DNA of 64,000 nt from Fratercula arctica (taxonomy: Eukaryota; Chordata; Aves; Charadriiformes; Alcidae). The notes under the pieces were generated by a model. That model did not search any database, had not been told where the DNA came from, and saw only the letters and a program-made list of their open reading frames with translations. Shown here in pieces: positions 39,522 to 64,000 of this stretch. Each line of letters opens with the position of its first letter. Within the stretch, counting starts at the first letter, position 1. The translations under genes were made by a program, and so were the position numbers. The DNA lies in contig CANTUZ010000002.1 of the NCBI GenBank assembly GCA_947846985.1, forward strand, positions 16,693,587 through 16,757,586. The letters run 5' to 3'.

Positions 39522-39548
39522 ATGGCTGCCATATTGGGGAGGAAGTGA
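39522..39548 (+). promoter_or_regulatory. KIF5B: Upstream ORF in the KIF5B 5' UTR (8 codons)
   Basis: An ATG in a near-ideal Kozak setting (GCCGCCATGG) opens a frame reading MAAILGRK and ends at TGA 39546-39548, 174 bp before the KIF5B ATG. No other ATG occurs between them. If the mRNA starts upstream of 39522, which is likely given a 5' UTR of several hundred bases in mammals (from memory), most scanning ribosomes would meet this ORF first and KIF5B would depend on reinitiation or leaky scanning. The same bases also hold an inverted YY1-type GCCGCCATNT box, so the ATG may exist as a DNA element only. Confidence 0.5.
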
Positions 39549-39695
39549 GAGAGCAGGAGGCGGCGGTGGCCAGGAAGGAGCCCTTCCCTGTTCTCTTCTG
39601 CTCGGGCGGGCGCAGGCTTCCCGGCAGCAGTGGCTTTGCGAGACCTCCGCGGAGCGGTCGGCGTAGAGGCAAGCAGCGGGTGGCGGCGGAGCTGA

Positions 39696-64000
<24,305 letters not shown>

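Overview
This window is vertebrate nuclear DNA, almost certainly from a bird. Three things point that way. The one recognisable gene is a split vertebrate kinesin-1 heavy chain with fairly short introns. The interspersed repeats I can name are almost all CR1 retroposons of the avian/reptilian type, with 3' ends close to an ATTCTATG octamer. The gene starts in a sharp CpG island inside otherwise AT-rich DNA. Turtles and crocodilians also carry CR1, so bird is a strong inference rather than a proof.

Layout. From 1 to about 38,950 I find no protein-coding exon. This is intergenic DNA, AT-rich overall, with somewhat more GC in the first 5 kb. It holds scattered CR1 pieces (about 4,780-5,131 on +; 25,266-25,974, 26,097-26,175 and 37,191-37,280 on -), short tandem repeats, and a striking inverted repeat at 22,098-22,924. 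Each arm of that repeat is 84 bp and the arms match at 82 of 84 positions. From about 38,950 to 40,330 there is a CpG island without a TATA box, with GC boxes, two CTCF-like cores, a CRE-like palindrome, a YY1-like start-codon motif and a short upstream ORF in an excellent Kozak context.

From 39,723 to the end of the window lies KIF5B on the + strand. I placed sixteen coding exons by joining reading frames across GT-AG introns. They cover the complete motor domain (residues 1 to about 325), neck linker, neck coiled coil, hinge 1 and the first part of the stalk. The last exon runs off the edge at 64,000. Fifteen complete exons give exactly 575 codons, and the sixteenth adds 10 codons plus 2 bases, out of about 963 in the mammalian protein. 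Every exon joins in frame with no internal stop, so the gene looks intact.

Intron 1 is 8.7 kb and holds long homopolymer runs, a perfect 26-bp tandem duplication and a doubtful retrovirus-like remnant near 45.6-46.0 kb. Two further CR1 copies lie in introns 9 and 11, both in the sense orientation. In vertebrates I know of, KIF5B lies between ARHGAP12 and EPC1. I recognise no exon of either here, so the left 39 kb is best read as the spacer upstream of KIF5B.

I did not find a clearly new biological system. The most unusual structure is the near-perfect inverted repeat at 22.1-22.9 kb, which could be a non-autonomous DNA transposon or a foldback duplication.
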